DNA of 8,651 bases from Spirosoma linguale DSM 74 (lineage in GTDB: Bacteria; Bacteroidota; Bacteroidia; Cytophagales; Spirosomataceae): positions 1 through 8,651 of the forward strand of contig CP001774.1 of the NCBI GenBank assembly GCA_000024525.1, given 5' to 3'. Below the pieces are notes generated by a model. The model made no database searches. It had not been told where the DNA came from and saw only the letters and a list, made by a program, of their open reading frames with translations. Made by a program: the position numbers and the translations under genes. Position 1 is the stretch's first letter. Each line of letters starts with the position of its first letter. Below, piece by piece: positions 1 to 4,719 of this stretch.

Positions 1-45
1 ATTTATAAAATATTTAACATTAAAGATAAAAAAAGACTTAACTGG

Positions 46-53
46 TATTTTTG
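46..53 (+). promoter_or_regulatory. candidate -7 box of a Bacteroidota-type promoter
   Basis: TATTTTTG matches the Bacteroidota -7 consensus TAnnTTTG exactly and lies 24 bases before the ATG at 78. No TTG is seen at the expected -33 distance, so only half of the promoter is supported. Confidence 0.3.
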
Positions 54-77
54 CTAGCCATAAAGTTAAAGGTATAT

Positions 78-221
78 ATGAACTTAAAAGAAGATTTGAC
101 TCAAAAGCAGTTCGATACTGTCTTTTATCAATATGTGCAGCAAGTTAGTAGTCATTATTTAGTACCTGAACGGTTTAAAAGGTATCTCCTTCGAAAAATG
201 ATCCAATCCAGAAGAGCATAA
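78..221 (+). CDS. small protein of unknown function (47 aa)
   Basis: An ATG-to-TAA frame encodes 47 residues beginning MNLKEDLTQKQFDTVFYQYV and ending KRYLLRKMIQSRRA. The N-terminal half is polar and acidic, the C-terminal end is strongly basic, and the whole reads as helical. I do not recognise a family. Support comes from a good -7 box just upstream (46-53), from the perfect terminator-like hairpin that starts 47 bases after the stop, and from residue composition like that of a real protein. No Shine-Dalgarno sequence is seen, which is normal in Bacteroidota. It could still be a chance frame, because AT-rich DNA of this length often carries ORFs under 50 codons. Confidence 0.4.
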   Translation: MNLKEDLTQKQFDTVFYQYVQQVSSHYLVPERFKRYLLRKMIQSRRA

Positions 222-268
222 TTATACGCTTTGTTAACAACAAAGCCCAGTCGATAATAACCCTTGTG

Positions 269-323
269 CTAAAACGAGCAATCTGCAAAATAGTGAAGAT
301 ATTTTGCAGATTGCTCGTTTTAG
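269..323. terminator. perfect 24-bp stem hairpin, probable bidirectional terminator
   Basis: Bases 269-292 are the exact reverse complement of 300-323, with a 7-base loop (GTGAAGA). The outer end of the stem is an A/T tract: AAAA at 271-274 pairs with TTTT at 318-321. A transcript from either side would therefore end in a hairpin followed by U residues. It lies between the rightward ORF 78-221 and the leftward receiver remnant, as a shared terminator would. The perfect pairing is unusually long for a simple terminator, so a cruciform or protein-binding role is also possible. Confidence 0.7.
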
Positions 324-373
324 TTTCTCTGCAATATGTGTAAGTTACAGTCATGGAGACCTTATTCCTATCC

Positions 374-445
374 TTACGTGCGTCCCGATTTTGAGCTCAT
401 AGTTAAAAATGGTCTGTAAAGATATTCGTGTCCTGCGGCCACAAG
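374..445 (-). pseudogene. possible C-terminal remnant of the same receiver domain
   Basis: On the minus strand, just outside the left arm of the inverted repeat, the frame reads LVAAGHEYLYRPFLTMSSKS before a stop. It resembles the AGA(D/N)EYLYKPF stretch at strand 5 of receiver domains, with Arg replacing the conserved Lys. The distance from the N-terminal half (about 180 bases) is close to what a receiver needs plus a small insertion. The match is short, so this is inference. Confidence 0.3.
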
Positions 446-446
446 G

Positions 447-544
447 TTTTTTAGGCATAGACCACCCCAACTGTACGTTTTTATCCCCTTTTGCCCTCTT
501 CTGGTTATTGCTTCGTACAGTTGGGATTCTCTATGCCTAAAAAA
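447..544. repeat. imperfect inverted repeat, two 31-bp arms around a 36-base centre
   Basis: Bases 447-477 and 514-544 are reverse complements at 28 of 31 positions. Each arm holds the string ATGCCTAAAAAA reading outward, so the arms resemble two divergent copies of one gene start. The centre is pyrimidine-rich on the plus strand. The repeat sits where a receiver-domain gene on the minus strand stops making sense, which fits a small inserted element or a rearrangement scar. No transposase and no target-site duplication could be identified. A structured RNA is the alternative. Confidence 0.55.
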
Positions 545-581
545 GCTACAGGATTCGGGGCAAGTCATCAGCTCCAAGTAC

Positions 582-801
582 TTAAAACAGCGTCGCAGAC
601 TCCTGATATGAGCGAAAAAAGACCATGTCCGGTCGTTGCGAGTTATTTTTCAAAAAGCTAAGTAGCTGCTGAGGGGAATCAAATTCCATAATTTCAGGCT
701 GAGTCAAATTTAAAGAAAGCACTTCATAGATATTAGGATCAGTAATTGTATAAATACGAATAGGCTCTTTTTTTTATAGTTTCTTGAGAAGGAATAACCA
801 T
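582..801 (-). pseudogene. truncated, frameshifted response-regulator receiver domain
   Basis: Read leftwards from the ATG at 801-799, the frame starts MVIPSQETIKK. It breaks at a run of eight A residues (768-775 on the plus strand), and removing one A restores an open frame of 72 residues to the TAA at 582-584. The joined protein resembles the first half of a CheY-like receiver: strand 1 (IRIYTITDP), helix 1, strand 2 with FDSPQQLLSFL, then strand 3 (RPDMVFF). The residue after strand 3, normally the phosphorylated Asp, is Arg, and the domain ends nine residues later. A TATATTTG -7 box lies upstream at 838-831. A possible strand-5 remnant lies further on (374-445). The fold assignment rests on pattern resemblance only. 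Confidence 0.5.
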
Positions 802-1043
802 AGGTTTTAATCATGTATTTATGTTGAAAGCAAATATATGCTGTTGAATAACAAACTGATTACAAGCATTATATATGTATATATATATATTACTATAGTT
901 ATATCTGCTCTAGAAACAGTCTAACCAGTACGAAGTCGTTTTGTAGAGAGAAAGTCGGAATGCCGCTACTCAGCATTCAACCGCAATCTCAGCTTATCAA
1001 ATGGGTTTTTAGTTAATTATCTTGACTGAGAGTTCTTTTAGGC
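802..1043. other. AT-rich stretch without a recognised gene
   Basis: It holds a 20-base run of alternating A and T with one G (871-890) and a weak 6-bp hairpin (958-963 with 973-978) that could help end leftward transcription of the BLUF gene. I see nothing else. Confidence 0.5.
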
Positions 1044-1457
1044 TTACTGATTCATGTAGCAAAACTCTTGAATCAGTTTTAAAATAGACTGTTGGCTAAG
1101 GTCAATGGCTTTCTTACTGTTCAAATCAACGATGACGATAAATTCTTCAAGTTGACTACTCGTCAGCGTTTGATACCCCATACTCCAAGACGAAAAAAGG
1201 CGTTGAGCAATGGGTCGATTGATTAATGTGGTTACATCCGTGTGCCTCTTGTCGCGCTGAATGCGGGCGTACAGTAGGTCCAGTTCAAGCTTTTTCCCTT
1301 CTAATACCTGAATGATCTGTCCATAAAAACAAAGCAGAACACCGGTAATATCTGCTTTCTTGTTGTCATAACGACTTTGCAATAAAATAGTGGCTAAGTC
1401 ATTCTCGTTCATTAACTCGCTTGAATGACTTCTATAAACAATACAGTGATCAGGCAT
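1044..1457 (-). CDS. short BLUF-domain blue-light sensor
   Basis: The 137-residue protein is essentially a single BLUF domain, which binds FAD and rearranges a Tyr-Gln hydrogen-bond network on blue light. Counting from the ATG at 1457-1455, the motif residues fall at Tyr8 (CIVYRS), Asn32 (RYDNKKADITG), Gln50 (GQIIQVLEG), Trp91 and Met93 (SSWSMGY). These are the numbers used for PixD/Slr1694, which strongly supports this start over the in-frame GTG at 1511. The LEG and RDKRH motifs between strands are also typical. A helical tail of about 40 residues follows, as in stand-alone short BLUF proteins that act through a partner. No fused effector domain is present. It is the last gene of a possible leftward group with the GDCCVxC-type gene, and no obvious Shine-Dalgarno precedes it. 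Confidence 0.9.
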   Translation of the reverse strand: MPDHCIVYRSHSSELMNENDLATILLQSRYDNKKADITGVLLCFYGQIIQVLEGKKLELDLLYARIQRDKRHTDVTTLINRPIAQRLFSSWSMGYQTLTSSQLEEFIVIVDLNSKKAIDLSQQSILKLIQEFCYMNQ

Positions 1458-1483
1458 ACGGTTGATTCGTAAGGCAATCGGCT

Positions 1484-1594
1484 TTAGCTTGGAAAGAAGC
1501 CAAACAAACACACTATACTTAAAATAGGTATCACCAGATAATTCGTACCCAAAATTAACAAAGTCGAAATACCAATCTGAGAGCTCTTCATCAT
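1484..1594 (-). CDS. possible single-pass membrane peptide (36 aa)
   Basis: An ATG-ATG start at 1594 opens a 36-residue frame: a short polar start (MMKSSQ), one long hydrophobic segment (about residues 7-33, with LLILGTNYLVIPILSIVCLF inside it), then FFPS and a stop. It fits between the GDCCVxC-type gene (50 bases upstream) and the BLUF start (26 bases downstream) without overlapping either. I recognise no family. The frame is open further upstream to 1696, but that part lies antiparallel-free over the end of the neighbouring gene and looks non-coding. Chance is a real possibility. Confidence 0.3.
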   Translation of the reverse strand: MMKSSQIGISTLLILGTNYLVIPILSIVCLFGFFPS

Positions 1595-1643
1595 GATATG
1601 AATGTTATATAAGTGGTCATTATGTTGTTCTGAACAGTCTATA

Positions 1644-1847
1644 TTATAAGCAACACGCTTTCTGCTGTTGTACAGGAGGGCACTGAACAGATCCATATGA
1701 ACAGTATACGCAACAGTGCCCTAGTATAGGTCTAAGCAAAGACTGACAATAGCTATATTCGTAGAAATATTGACAAGCATTAGTAGGCATGGTTTCCTGC
1801 TGCTGGTGATTGCACACAGGACACACTAGAGTTGATTCTAAGACCAT
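1644..1847 (-). CDS. GDCCVxC-type cysteine-rich small protein
   Basis: The 67-residue protein starts at the ATG at 1847 rather than an in-frame TTG at 1865. It has ten Cys: a C9-x-x-C12 pair, Cys25, Cys34, the block GHCCVYCSYGSVQCPP (Cys45, 46, 49 and 56), and a terminal Cys-Cys at 65-66. This matches what I know of the GDCCVxC domain-containing (seleno)protein family, often found near mercury or other metal-resistance genes and suspected of metal binding or redox work. Its biochemistry is not settled. Here Asp of the signature is His. No UGA codon is read through, so this copy would use cysteine, not selenocysteine. No mercury gene is seen nearby. It shares its upstream region, including a perfect palindrome, with the rightward gene at 1979. 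Confidence 0.7.
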   Translation of the reverse strand: MVLESTLVCPVCNHQQQETMPTNACQYFYEYSYCQSLLRPILGHCCVYCSYGSVQCPPVQQQKACCL

Positions 1848-1904
1848 TCTTGGTTGTATAATCAAACGTTATGTTACCCTCCCCACCTAAGTTTGTTTGC
1901 GCTG

Positions 1905-1922
1905 ACAAAACCTAGGTTTTGT
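1905..1922. promoter_or_regulatory. perfect 18-bp palindrome, probable operator
   Basis: ACAAAACCTAGGTTTTGT is its own reverse complement over all 18 bases. It lies between the divergent genes at 1847 (minus) and 1979 (plus), and its right end supplies the TTTTG taken as the -33 element of the rightward promoter. A dimeric repressor bound here would block that promoter and possibly influence the leftward one. The RHH-like protein encoded downstream is the obvious candidate binder, by position only. Confidence 0.65.
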
Positions 1923-1949
1923 ATATACTTGAAAAATCCTCTAACTATG
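1917..1949 (+). promoter_or_regulatory. candidate promoter for the RHH-like gene
   Basis: TTTTG (1917-1921) and TAACTATG (1942-1949) are separated by 20 bases. This is the -33/-7 spacing of Bacteroidota promoters, with one mismatch to TAnnTTTG. A start of transcription near 1956 would favour the ATG at 1979 over the TTG at 1919. Confidence 0.4.
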
Positions 1950-1978
1950 TGTCTGACAAAACGTCTGACATAAGTGTT

Positions 1979-2428
1979 ATGGGCCCAATTAATACAAATA
2001 CAAAACCGGAGTTACGTCAGCAGCCTATAAAAACGGCACTGACAGAACCGGAGTTAAGTCAGCAGCTTACAGAACCAGCACTGACAGAACTGGAGTTAAG
2101 TCAGACAAAACCTGAAACAGACAAAAATAAAGGTGGACGTCCTCGTAAAGCTCCCGATGTAACACCTTGGACAGTTAGAGGTGTAGATCTGGAAACACGA
2201 ACGGCTATAGAAAAGGCTGCAACACGAACGGGTAAGACTATTGGTCAGTACATGAATGAAGATCTACGCCAATATGCTCAAGAACAGCTAAAAAAAGGGA
2301 ATCAGCCACCCATGAAACAGGAAGACTTACGTACTGAACTGGATGATATTAAAGGCATGATTACTCAACTTGCCGACCGAATACCGGTACAGGAAAAAAG
2401 GGGGTTCTTCCAACGGTTATTTGGTTAG
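1979..2428 (+). CDS. plasmid ribbon-helix-helix-like DNA-binding protein
   Basis: The 149-residue protein has three parts. Residues 1-50 are a low-complexity Glu/Gln/Thr/Leu-rich stretch with a 14-residue repeat. Residues 52-96 begin with the basic GGRPRK motif and continue with WTVRGVDLETRTAIEKAATR and GKTIGQYMNEDL, the strand-helix-helix pattern of small Arc/MetJ-like DNA-binding domains. The rest is helical and ends in RGFFQRLFG, a short aromatic-basic tail that may contact a partner. An in-frame TTG at 1919 would add 20 residues but sits inside the operator and promoter, so I chose the ATG. The gene converges with the toxin gene, with only 5 bases between stops. Copy-number control, partition or autoregulation through the palindrome at 1905 are plausible roles. 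None is proven by sequence. Confidence 0.75.
   Translation: MGPINTNTKPELRQQPIKTALTEPELSQQLTEPALTELELSQTKPETDKNKGGRPRKAPDVTPWTVRGVDLETRTAIEKAATRTGKTIGQYMNEDLRQYAQEQLKKGNQPPMKQEDLRTELDDIKGMITQLADRIPVQEKRGFFQRLFG
2006..2104 (+). repeat. 42-bp tandem repeat inside the RHH-like gene
   Basis: Two full copies (2006-2047 and 2048-2089) and a 15-base partial third (2090-2104) begin CCGGAGTTA or CTGGAGTTA and end GCACTGACAGAA. Because 42 is a multiple of 3, each copy adds 14 residues (PEL-x-QQ...ALTE) without shifting frame. This suggests a variable-length linker before the DNA-binding domain. Confidence 0.8.
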
Positions 2429-2433
2429 TATTT

Positions 2434-2712
2434 CTATTCATAAACATCTTTACGATGGGCTATTTTCATAATGAAAATGGTTATCTGCTCATTTTCTATC
2501 GTGTAGATAACACGGTAATCGCCCACTCGAATCCGGTAGTAATCATCTTGGTCACTGCCCGGCATATCGAAGTTTTTCAACTTCTTGTGGCCATGTGGTT
2601 TTGGCTCCTCTGCTAGATCCTCTATTTTTTCGAATATTCGGTCTTGCATCTTGGCCGGAATGCGTTTTAACTCCTTAGCCGCTGACTCGGTAACGACAAT
2701 CTTATAAGTCAC
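2434..2712 (-). CDS. RelE/ParE-family toxin
   Basis: The 92-residue length and layout are those of type II RelE/ParE toxins: helical hairpin (AAKELKRIPAKMQDRIFEKI, 11-30), then KKLKNF, then the strand core YYRIRVGDYRVIYTI (58-72) and the C-terminal strand IFIMKIAHRKDVYE (79-92). Arg60, Arg62, Arg67, Arg87 and Tyr91 lie where RelE-like mRNA nucleases carry basic and aromatic active-site residues. Whether it cuts mRNA (RelE) or targets gyrase (ParE) cannot be decided from this. The start is GTG at 2712, inside the last codons of the antitoxin gene. This 11-base overlap is typical of translational coupling. On a plasmid the pair would act as post-segregational killing. Confidence 0.88.
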   Translation of the reverse strand: MTYKIVVTESAAKELKRIPAKMQDRIFEKIEDLAEEPKPHGHKKLKNFDMPGSDQDDYYRIRVGDYRVIYTIENEQITIFIMKIAHRKDVYE

Positions 2713-2911
2713 GGCTTGCCAAGATTTCGTTTTTTACGTCTTCAAAAGGGCGCGTAGGCTCACTACGTCGCTCTACAGCATCAAGGGTGTCCATTAGGTC
2801 TTCCACAATCTCCTGAACAGCTAAATTGGTCAAATCTAGCTGCAAAGCCGTTTTTTCCCCCTTACTGTTAGTGACGTAGCTAATGCCTTGACGAATTGCA
2901 GTTGCGTTCAT
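2702..2911 (-). CDS. antitoxin partner of the RelE/ParE toxin
   Basis: The 69-residue protein lies directly upstream of and overlaps the toxin gene. It starts MNATAIRQGISYVTNSKGEK, a strand-turn-strand pattern like small antitoxins that dimerise and bind their operator, and it continues with an acidic helical half (VEDLMDTLDAVE) suited to wrapping the toxin. I cannot assign it firmly to Phd/YefM or RelB, so the call rests mostly on position, size and overlap. It begins 45 bases after the rep stop on the same strand with no terminator between, so rep read-through may add to its expression. The ATG at 2911 is the only sensible start. Confidence 0.8.
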   Translation of the reverse strand: MNATAIRQGISYVTNSKGEKTALQLDLTNLAVQEIVEDLMDTLDAVERRSEPTRPFEDVKNEILASRDL

Positions 2912-2956
2912 TTGCTTATTCTTTGGTTGGTTAAATAACAGCTTTACTACGCTTTT

Positions 2957-3910
2957 TTACTTCTTATCGAGACCAAATTCTTTCTGAAGGATTGAACGAA
3001 TATAGCCAGGCTTATTTTTGGTTCGATCAAGTTTGCCCGACGTTTGCAGCTCATCCGCCCGATCCGCGAATAGCTTGACGTTTTCGTGCGTTTTAAGGGC
3101 TTCTAAGGCCTGATCTAGTAGTGGCGAGTCTTTCCCAAAGATTTGCCCTAAAAAGCGCATGACGAAGACGACATCCTCATTCTTGGCCCTTTCCTGAGCC
3201 ACTTGCTTCTTTTTAGTGTGAATTTGAAAGGTCCATCGTTTAACAGAACCTCCGCGTCCACGTCCTCCTCTTTCTTCGCTATAAGTGAAATAGATATCAC
3301 TTATGCCGTCTTCATACATTTTCATCAACTCAGCCTGAGCTACCTCAACAACATCTCGTTTCAACTGAGCTGTGAGAAGCTTAATACAGAGTACATCCCG
3401 AAGATTATCCGGTGTAAACTCAAATTTCCCAACGGATCGCCACTGACAGCACCACTCATAAAACCGTTGAGAAAACTTACTCGCTAGAGTCATGACGACA
3501 GTAGCGTCCAGTACTGTAAATCTCTTTGTAAGCTCGTAGAGATAGGGCAAAACGTCTCTAGAAATGCTTACTTCCAGTCCCTTGTTCTTCTTGTATTTTC
3601 CTCTCGTTACGAAACCAGTTTCTGTCCAACTTCCATCTGTTTCATCGATTGAGAAGTCCTTTTTGCGTAGGCTAACAACTGCCTTACGATAGTCCCGAAA
3701 GCGATTGTCATTAGGATCTGACTTCTTCATTTGGTCTTCCATGATAAATAGATCAAGATCTCTATTGAAGAAGTCATCTGTAATGCCATCTTGGACAGTT
3801 TTCATAACCTCAATGAGAGACAGATATACCAAGCGCTTTTCTGTTGTAGTATAGTCATATCGAGCCCCAGTGATAGCATTAGTCTGTTTAAACGTATCAA
3901 TCTGTACCAT
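2957..3910 (-). CDS. Rep_3-family plasmid replication initiator (RepB-like)
   Basis: The 317-residue protein fits the Rep_3 initiators of iteron plasmids (RepE, pi and relatives), which carry two winged-helix domains. The first spans about 1-125, with TNAITGARYDYTTTEKRLVY near the start and YRKAVVSLRKKDF at about 75-87. The second opens with the hallmark TLASKFSQRFYEWCCQW at about 140-157, followed by G-x-F-x-F-T-P-x-N-L-R. The Lys-rich C-terminus (QTSGKLDRTKNKPGYIRSIL) ends the protein. I chose the ATG at 3910: the longer frame starts with TTG at 3982 inside an iteron and would add an improbable hydrophobic stretch. Monomers would bind the iterons at 3976-4052 to open the origin, and dimers would repress rep at the half-site just upstream. 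Confidence 0.93.
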   Translation of the reverse strand: MVQIDTFKQTNAITGARYDYTTTEKRLVYLSLIEVMKTVQDGITDDFFNRDLDLFIMEDQMKKSDPNDNRFRDYRKAVVSLRKKDFSIDETDGSWTETGFVTRGKYKKNKGLEVSISRDVLPYLYELTKRFTVLDATVVMTLASKFSQRFYEWCCQWRSVGKFEFTPDNLRDVLCIKLLTAQLKRDVVEVAQAELMKMYEDGISDIYFTYSEERGGRGRGGSVKRWTFQIHTKKKQVAQERAKNEDVVFVMRFLGQIFGKDSPLLDQALEALKTHENVKLFADRADELQTSGKLDRTKNKPGYIRSILQKEFGLDKK

Positions 3911-3915
3911 ACAAG

Positions 3916-3937
3916 TTATTTTATGCGCAAAAATAAA
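3916..3937 (-). promoter_or_regulatory. rep promoter -7 box with inverted half-iteron operator
   Basis: On the minus strand TATTTTTG (3935-3928) is a perfect TAnnTTTG box, 18 bases before the rep ATG. Directly beside it, plus-strand 3917-3927 reads TATTTTATGCG, the exact reverse complement of the iteron core CGCATAAAATA. Together they form an imperfect palindrome around GCGC, with about 8 of 11 positions matching per arm. In RepE- and pi-type plasmids the operator is such an inverted partial iteron bound by Rep dimers, so autorepression is expected. Confidence 0.6.
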
Positions 3938-3975
3938 TAAAAAGCATATAATACATAAATATAATGCCTGCTTTT

Positions 3976-4052
3976 CCGTCAATTACGCATAAAATACCCC
4001 GAAAATCTCCGTCAATTACGCATAAAATACCGTCAATTACGCATAAAATACC
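3976..4052 (+). repeat. three replication iterons
   Basis: The unit, with core GTCAATTACGCATAAAATA and flanking CC on both sides (23 bases in all), occurs at 3976-3998, 4009-4031 and 4030-4052. The copies are identical. Starts are 33 and 21 bases apart, close to three and two turns of DNA, so bound Rep would sit on one face of the helix. They lie directly upstream of rep, as iterons of Rep_3 plasmids do. Confidence 0.95.
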
Positions 4053-4078
4053 CCTACAACTTATTAAAAATCAATTAG

Positions 4079-4120
4079 TTACGGAGCCGTAAAGTTTGCA
4101 AAAGTAATCTTTGCTAAAGT
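4079..4120. repeat. small inverted and direct repeats inside oriV
   Basis: TTACGG-AG-CCGTAA (4079-4092) is a perfect 6-bp inverted repeat. TTTGCAAAAGT (4095-4105) and TTTGCTAAAGT (4110-4120) are direct repeats 15 bases apart with one mismatch. They may bind Rep, a host factor or an antisense/regulatory protein. No family match can be named. Confidence 0.5.
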
Positions 4121-4173
4121 GCAAATGCCAAAAAAACGGCTTTTGAGAGGAAAAAAGGAGGAAAAAACTAGAC

Positions 4174-4182
4174 TTATCCACA
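4174..4182 (+). promoter_or_regulatory. DnaA box
   Basis: TTATCCACA matches the bacterial DnaA box consensus exactly and lies about 120 bases from the last iteron, where a DnaA-assisted iteron origin would place it. The stretch around it (4128-4255) is strongly purine-rich on the plus strand. Confidence 0.85.
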
Positions 4183-4273
4183 ATCGAAAAAGCAGCAAAC
4201 AAGACGATCAAATTGGAAAGGGAAAAAGAAAGCAAAAACTAAAAAGGAAAGGGGGCGGCCAACTATAATTTTA

Positions 4274-4297
4274 GTTAGTAAGGGCTGTTTTACTAAC
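4274..4297. terminator. possible terminator hairpin between oriV and the 63-aa gene
   Basis: GTTAGTAA (4274-4281) pairs perfectly with TTACTAAC (4290-4297) around an 8-base loop. For leftward transcripts of the gene at 4327-4518 it is followed by TAAAATTATA rather than a clean U run, so it is a weak candidate. It would shield the origin from transcription. Confidence 0.35.
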
Positions 4298-4326
4298 CCA
4301 TCGCTATACATCTGGCCCGTTTACCC

Positions 4327-4518
4327 TTATTGCAGCGTAGCGGGGGAGACACTGATGGGCTCGAGAATGCGTAGCTGGGGGTAGCGACTGCGGCAGATAG
4401 CGCGGAAGGTCTTTTCTTTTTCTTCGGGGGAGTCTACCCCGTAGATAACTCTCGCAAATTGGACTTCTACAGCACCAGTTTGATTAACGAGTCGAGCTTC
4501 GAACAAAAGGGCAGTCAT
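4327..4518 (-). CDS. small conserved-looking protein of unknown function (63 aa)
   Basis: From the ATG at 4518 the protein reads MTALLFEARLVNQTGAVEVQ, then FARVIYGVDSPEEKEKTFRA, and ends in CRSRYPQLRILEPISVSPATLQ. Predicted layout is strand, turn, strand, then a helix and a last strand: a compact soluble alpha-beta domain without Cys pairs or a signal peptide. I do not recognise the family. Composition and codon use look coding. It lies alone between oriV and the presumed oriT on the strand opposite to the mob genes, a common place for accessory plasmid factors. No clear promoter was found, although TATCTTTA at 4549-4542 could be a -7 box. Confidence 0.6.
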   Translation of the reverse strand: MTALLFEARLVNQTGAVEVQFARVIYGVDSPEEKEKTFRAICRSRYPQLRILEPISVSPATLQ

Positions 4519-4649
4519 ATGAATATATTAAAATAAGTTAGTAAAGATAGCTGAATCGAGGCTGTGCTTGTGAATGTGTGACGTGTAACGTAGTATTGCT
4601 ATCGCGTGCTGGGTATGTGATTGGATGGAGCAAGCCATGTTTTTCGTAC

Positions 4650-4719
4650 CGCTAAACCCTCCTATCGTCGGGTTAGCGTTCCTCAAACCGTCTTGCTTTT
4701 GCTCCTATCGTCGCAAAAG
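4650..4719. other. twin hairpins with one shared loop, candidate oriT
   Basis: Hairpin 1 pairs 4650-4659 (CGCTAAACCC) with 4670-4678 (GGGTTAGCG), with one bulged A. Hairpin 2 pairs 4696-4702 (CTTTTGC) with 4713-4719 (GCAAAAG) perfectly. Both loops are the same ten bases, TCCTATCGTC, while the stems are unrelated. Keeping the pairing with different stem sequence argues for a selected structure. The site lies 69 bases before mobC, where oriT of a mobC-relaxase module is expected, so relaxosome binding is the first hypothesis. No nic site can be read off. Confidence 0.55.

Larger units (their letters stand above)
3970..4190. other. vegetative replication origin (oriV)
   Basis: Iterons (3976-4052), an AT-rich segment (4053-4080), a short inverted repeat (4079-4092), an 11-bp direct repeat pair (4095-4120) and a perfect DnaA box (4174-4182) are arranged over about 220 bases beside the Rep_3 gene. 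This is the standard make-up of an iteron origin. The boundaries are approximate, and the melting site is probably the AT-rich stretch next to the iterons. Confidence 0.85.

Noticed and set aside
871..890. Alternating AT run as an origin or promoter
   Set aside because: It is simple sequence with no associated repeats or conserved boxes.
958..978. 6-bp hairpin as terminator of the BLUF gene
   Set aside because: The stem is short and no U run follows on the minus strand.
3203..3487. Plus-strand 94-codon frame
   Set aside because: It lies wholly opposite the conserved winged-helix region of rep and looks like no protein.
3976..4052. Iterons as a CRISPR array
   Set aside because: The copies are spaced by 33 and 21 bases with no spacer-like unique segments, there are no cas genes, and they lie beside a rep gene.
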